DNA from: Candidatus Rhodoferax mariagerensis
GTDB lineage: Bacteria; Pseudomonadota; Gammaproteobacteria; Burkholderiales; Burkholderiaceae_C
Assembly (NCBI GenBank): GCA_016719055.1
Contig: JADKAW010000040.1
Span: 1-64,000 of the forward strand
Reading direction: 5' to 3'
DNA length: 64,000 nt
Position 1 is the stretch's first letter; each line of letters begins with the position of its first letter. The position numbers and the translations under genes are program-made. The notes below the pieces were generated by a model, which saw only the letters and a list, made by a program, of their open reading frames with translations, was not told the origin of the DNA and did not search any database. Below, one piece after another: positions 62,414 through 64,000 of this stretch.

Positions 62414-63286
62414 ATGACCGCACATATCGAATTAGAGCAACAGCAGGGTGTGGCGCACGTCACCATCCACCACCCCAAGCGTTTTAACGCCATGTCGCGC
62501 AGCATGTGGCGAGAACTCAAGTGTGTGTTTGACGCCATCGGGCGCGACCCCGCGCTGCGCTGTGTGTTGGTGACCGGACGCGGGGAGCATTTTTGTGCCG
62601 GTGGCGATATTTCAGAGTACGCTGATTTCCGCTTTCATGAAGCCACGTTGCGTGAGTTTCATGAGGTTGACGTGTGGGGTGGACTGCAGGCCATGCTGGT
62701 GTGTGACGTGCCTATGGTGGCCAAAATCAAGGGTAACTGTATGGGTGCAGGCGTGGAAATTGCCAGTTGCTGTGACATCCGGCTGGCGGCCAAATCGGCC
62801 AAATTTGGTGCGCCGATTGCGCGGCTTGGTTTTCCGATGGCACCGCGTGAGGCGGCGCTGATCACCTCCGAGCTGGGTGCGACGACCGCCCGCCAGATGC
62901 TGCTGACCGCAGCGGTGCTGGATGCACCCGAACTGGCGGCGCGGGGTTTCCTGACTGCCGTGGTGGCCGATGATGATTTGGCCGTTCACACCCAGGTGAT
63001 GGTGCAGCGTATGCTGACTCTGGCACCCCAGGCGGCGCGCCTGACCAAACAAACATTTCGAGCATTAAATCAAGCTCTAGCCCTTATCGATAAAGCGCAA
63101 GATGCTACAAAAAATGAAGTAAGTCAAATCACTGACCCGCAGCATCCCAGTGTGTTCTGCGTCGGTTCAACCGATCAGCGCACCGCTCAGGCCGACTTTT
63201 TTGAGCGGGCATACGCGTATGCAGACAGCGCCGAGCACCGCGAAGGTGTTGGCGCATTTTTACAAAAACGTCCACCAGTTTTTTAA
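62414..63286 (+). CDS. enoyl-CoA hydratase/isomerase family protein
   Basis: A 290-residue crotonase-fold protein with the oxyanion-hole segments RFNAMSRSM and CAGGDISEYADF, then the GNCMGAGVEIASCCDIRLAA segment typical of the superfamily. The usual catalytic Glu pair is not obvious from the sequence, so hydratase activity is not certain. A copy of the dispersed repeat adds residues near codons 218-235 (LALIDKAQDATKNEV), in frame and close to the C-terminal helices. The next gene encodes an acyl-CoA ligase. Possibly part of a small acyl-CoA pathway. Confidence 0.87.
   Translation: MTAHIELEQQQGVAHVTIHHPKRFNAMSRSMWRELKCVFDAIGRDPALRCVLVTGRGEHFCAGGDISEYADFRFHEATLREFHEVDVWGGLQAMLVCDVPMVAKIKGNCMGAGVEIASCCDIRLAAKSAKFGAPIARLGFPMAPREAALITSELGATTARQMLLTAAVLDAPELAARGFLTAVVADDDLAVHTQVMVQRMLTLAPQAARLTKQTFRALNQALALIDKAQDATKNEVSQITDPQHPSVFCVGSTDQRTAQADFFERAYAYADSAEHREGVGAFLQKRPPVF
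63066..63118 (-). repeat. ~50-bp dispersed repeat, copy 12 (inside the enoyl-CoA hydratase gene)
   Basis: CTCTAGCCCTTATCGATAAA then GCGCAAGATGCTACAAAAAA, inverted orientation, in frame. Confidence 0.7.
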
Positions 63287-63351
63287 CCGCTGCCCCCCAT
63301 GTGGGGTGGACACCGTTGTCACTTCAATACTGGTTGATCAAGCAGACTTCG

Positions 63352-64000
63352 ATGAACAACGACTCTTTCAACCTGTATCAGGCGTTGCGCAGGGCCTTTC
63401 CCGCTGACCTGGACGCAACGGCTGTTGAGACCGATCACGGCCAGTATTACACCTGGCGCGATCTGGAGCGTGGCAGTGCCATGCTGGCTAACTTTTTGCT
63501 GTCCTTGAACTTGCCGGTGGATGCACGCATTGCTGTTCAGATCGAAAAATCAGTCGAGGCGTTGATGCTTTACCTGGCCACACTGCGCGCCGGTTTTGTT
63601 TATCTGCCGCTTAACACCGCCTACCAAAGCGCCGAGATGGCGTATTTCATGGGTGATGCCGAGCCAAGTGTGGTGATTTGTACCGGTGCAAATTTTGCCT
63701 GGGTCAGCAAGCTGGCGTTTCAGGCGGGTACGCCCTGGGTGCTGACGCTCAACGATGACCGGACCGGCTCGCTGCTGGCACGGGCGTCCCACGCCAGTGA
63801 CCAGCACACGGTCGTGCCCAAAGCTGAGGGCGACGTGGCGGTCATTATCTACACCAGTGGCACCACCGGGCGCTCCAAAGGCGCGATGCTGACGCACGGC
63901 AACATGCTCAGCAACGCTTGCGTCCTCAAAGACGCCTGGGCTTGGCGCAGCGCAGCCCAGGGCGGTGATGTGCTGATCCACGCGCTGCCAATTTTTCATG
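63352..64000 (+). CDS. matB: malonyl-CoA synthetase-like acyl-CoA ligase (N-terminal part)
   Basis: The reading frame runs off the right edge after about 216 residues. The N-terminal ANL domain has the family's A3 motif YTSGTTGRSKGAMLTHGN, and YLATLRAGFVYLPLNTAYQS and FAWVSKLAF resemble malonyl-CoA synthetases (MatB), which make malonyl-CoA from malonate, ATP and CoA. It lies 65 bases after the enoyl-CoA hydratase gene on the same strand. The C-terminal half and the selectivity residues are outside the window, so malonate as the substrate is a fair guess only. The start is the ATG at 63352. Confidence 0.8.
   Translation, partial: MNNDSFNLYQALRRAFPADLDATAVETDHGQYYTWRDLERGSAMLANFLLSLNLPVDARIAVQIEKSVEALMLYLATLRAGFVYLPLNTAYQSAEMAYFMGDAEPSVVICTGANFAWVSKLAFQAGTPWVLTLNDDRTGSLLARASHASDQHTVVPKAEGDVAVIIYTSGTTGRSKGAMLTHGNMLSNACVLKDAWAWRSAAQGGDVLIHALPIFH

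Overview
The window looks like chromosomal DNA of a betaproteobacterium of the Comamonadaceae, most likely Rhodoferax or a close relative. The grounds are the smc-zipA-ligA gene order, an aldehyde oxidoreductase operon of the Aromatoleum type, a periplasmic formate dehydrogenase operon with its small accessory genes, and a dispersed ~50-bp repeat built around ATAAGGGCT that I associate with this family. The genus is an inference from gene content; no rRNA gene is present.

Region 1 (1-13970) is devoted to formate oxidation. A minus-strand operon runs from a small Tat protein through the catalytic (fdhA), iron-sulfur (fdhB) and cytochrome b (fdhC) subunits, with two small exported proteins, to fdhD at the left edge. 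Upstream lies a good sigma-54 promoter with two palindromic sites further upstream. Divergent from it are an NtrC-type response regulator and its membrane histidine kinase. A second minus-strand operon (DUF3305, DUF3306, a multi-cluster ferredoxin, a TorD-like chaperone) probably serves maturation of the enzyme or electron transfer.

Region 2 (14065-20572) has elbB, a GAF/Fis regulator without an AAA+ domain, and a tungsten aldehyde:ferredoxin oxidoreductase operon (ferredoxin, catalytic subunit, FAD subunit, MoaD-like protein, unknown protein). Region 3 (20612-28161) has a histidine kinase with a stand-alone receiver, a copper-resistance operon (Cys-rich exported protein, TolC-type protein, multicopper oxidase, CusF-like protein) and a small Lys-rich exported protein. 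Region 4 (28639-35371) is the core block smc-zipA-ligA.

Region 5 (35400-52384) is an accessory island of large secreted proteins. It holds three paralogous RCC1-repeat genes, each broken by one single-base indel in a G/C run; a GH18 chitinase-like protein; a CSLREA/beta-helix protein with an IPTL-CTERM tail; a decayed relative of that protein; two small exported proteins; and two 351-residue LuxR-type regulators whose upstream regions share a GC-rich palindrome. The RCC1 proteins and the decayed gene share the C-terminal tail TPILMLLLD, which looks like a sorting signal.

Region 6 (52629-64000) is mostly core genes: def, an Uma2 remnant, glnD, map, tRNA-Arg, tRNA-Leu, rnr, then an SDR, an enoyl-CoA hydratase and the start of a malonyl-CoA synthetase-like gene. 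Between map and rnr is a scar with the 3' end of a group II intron and a truncated second tRNA-Leu. At least eleven copies of the ~50-bp repeat, and one partial copy, lie across the right two thirds of the window, five of them inside genes.
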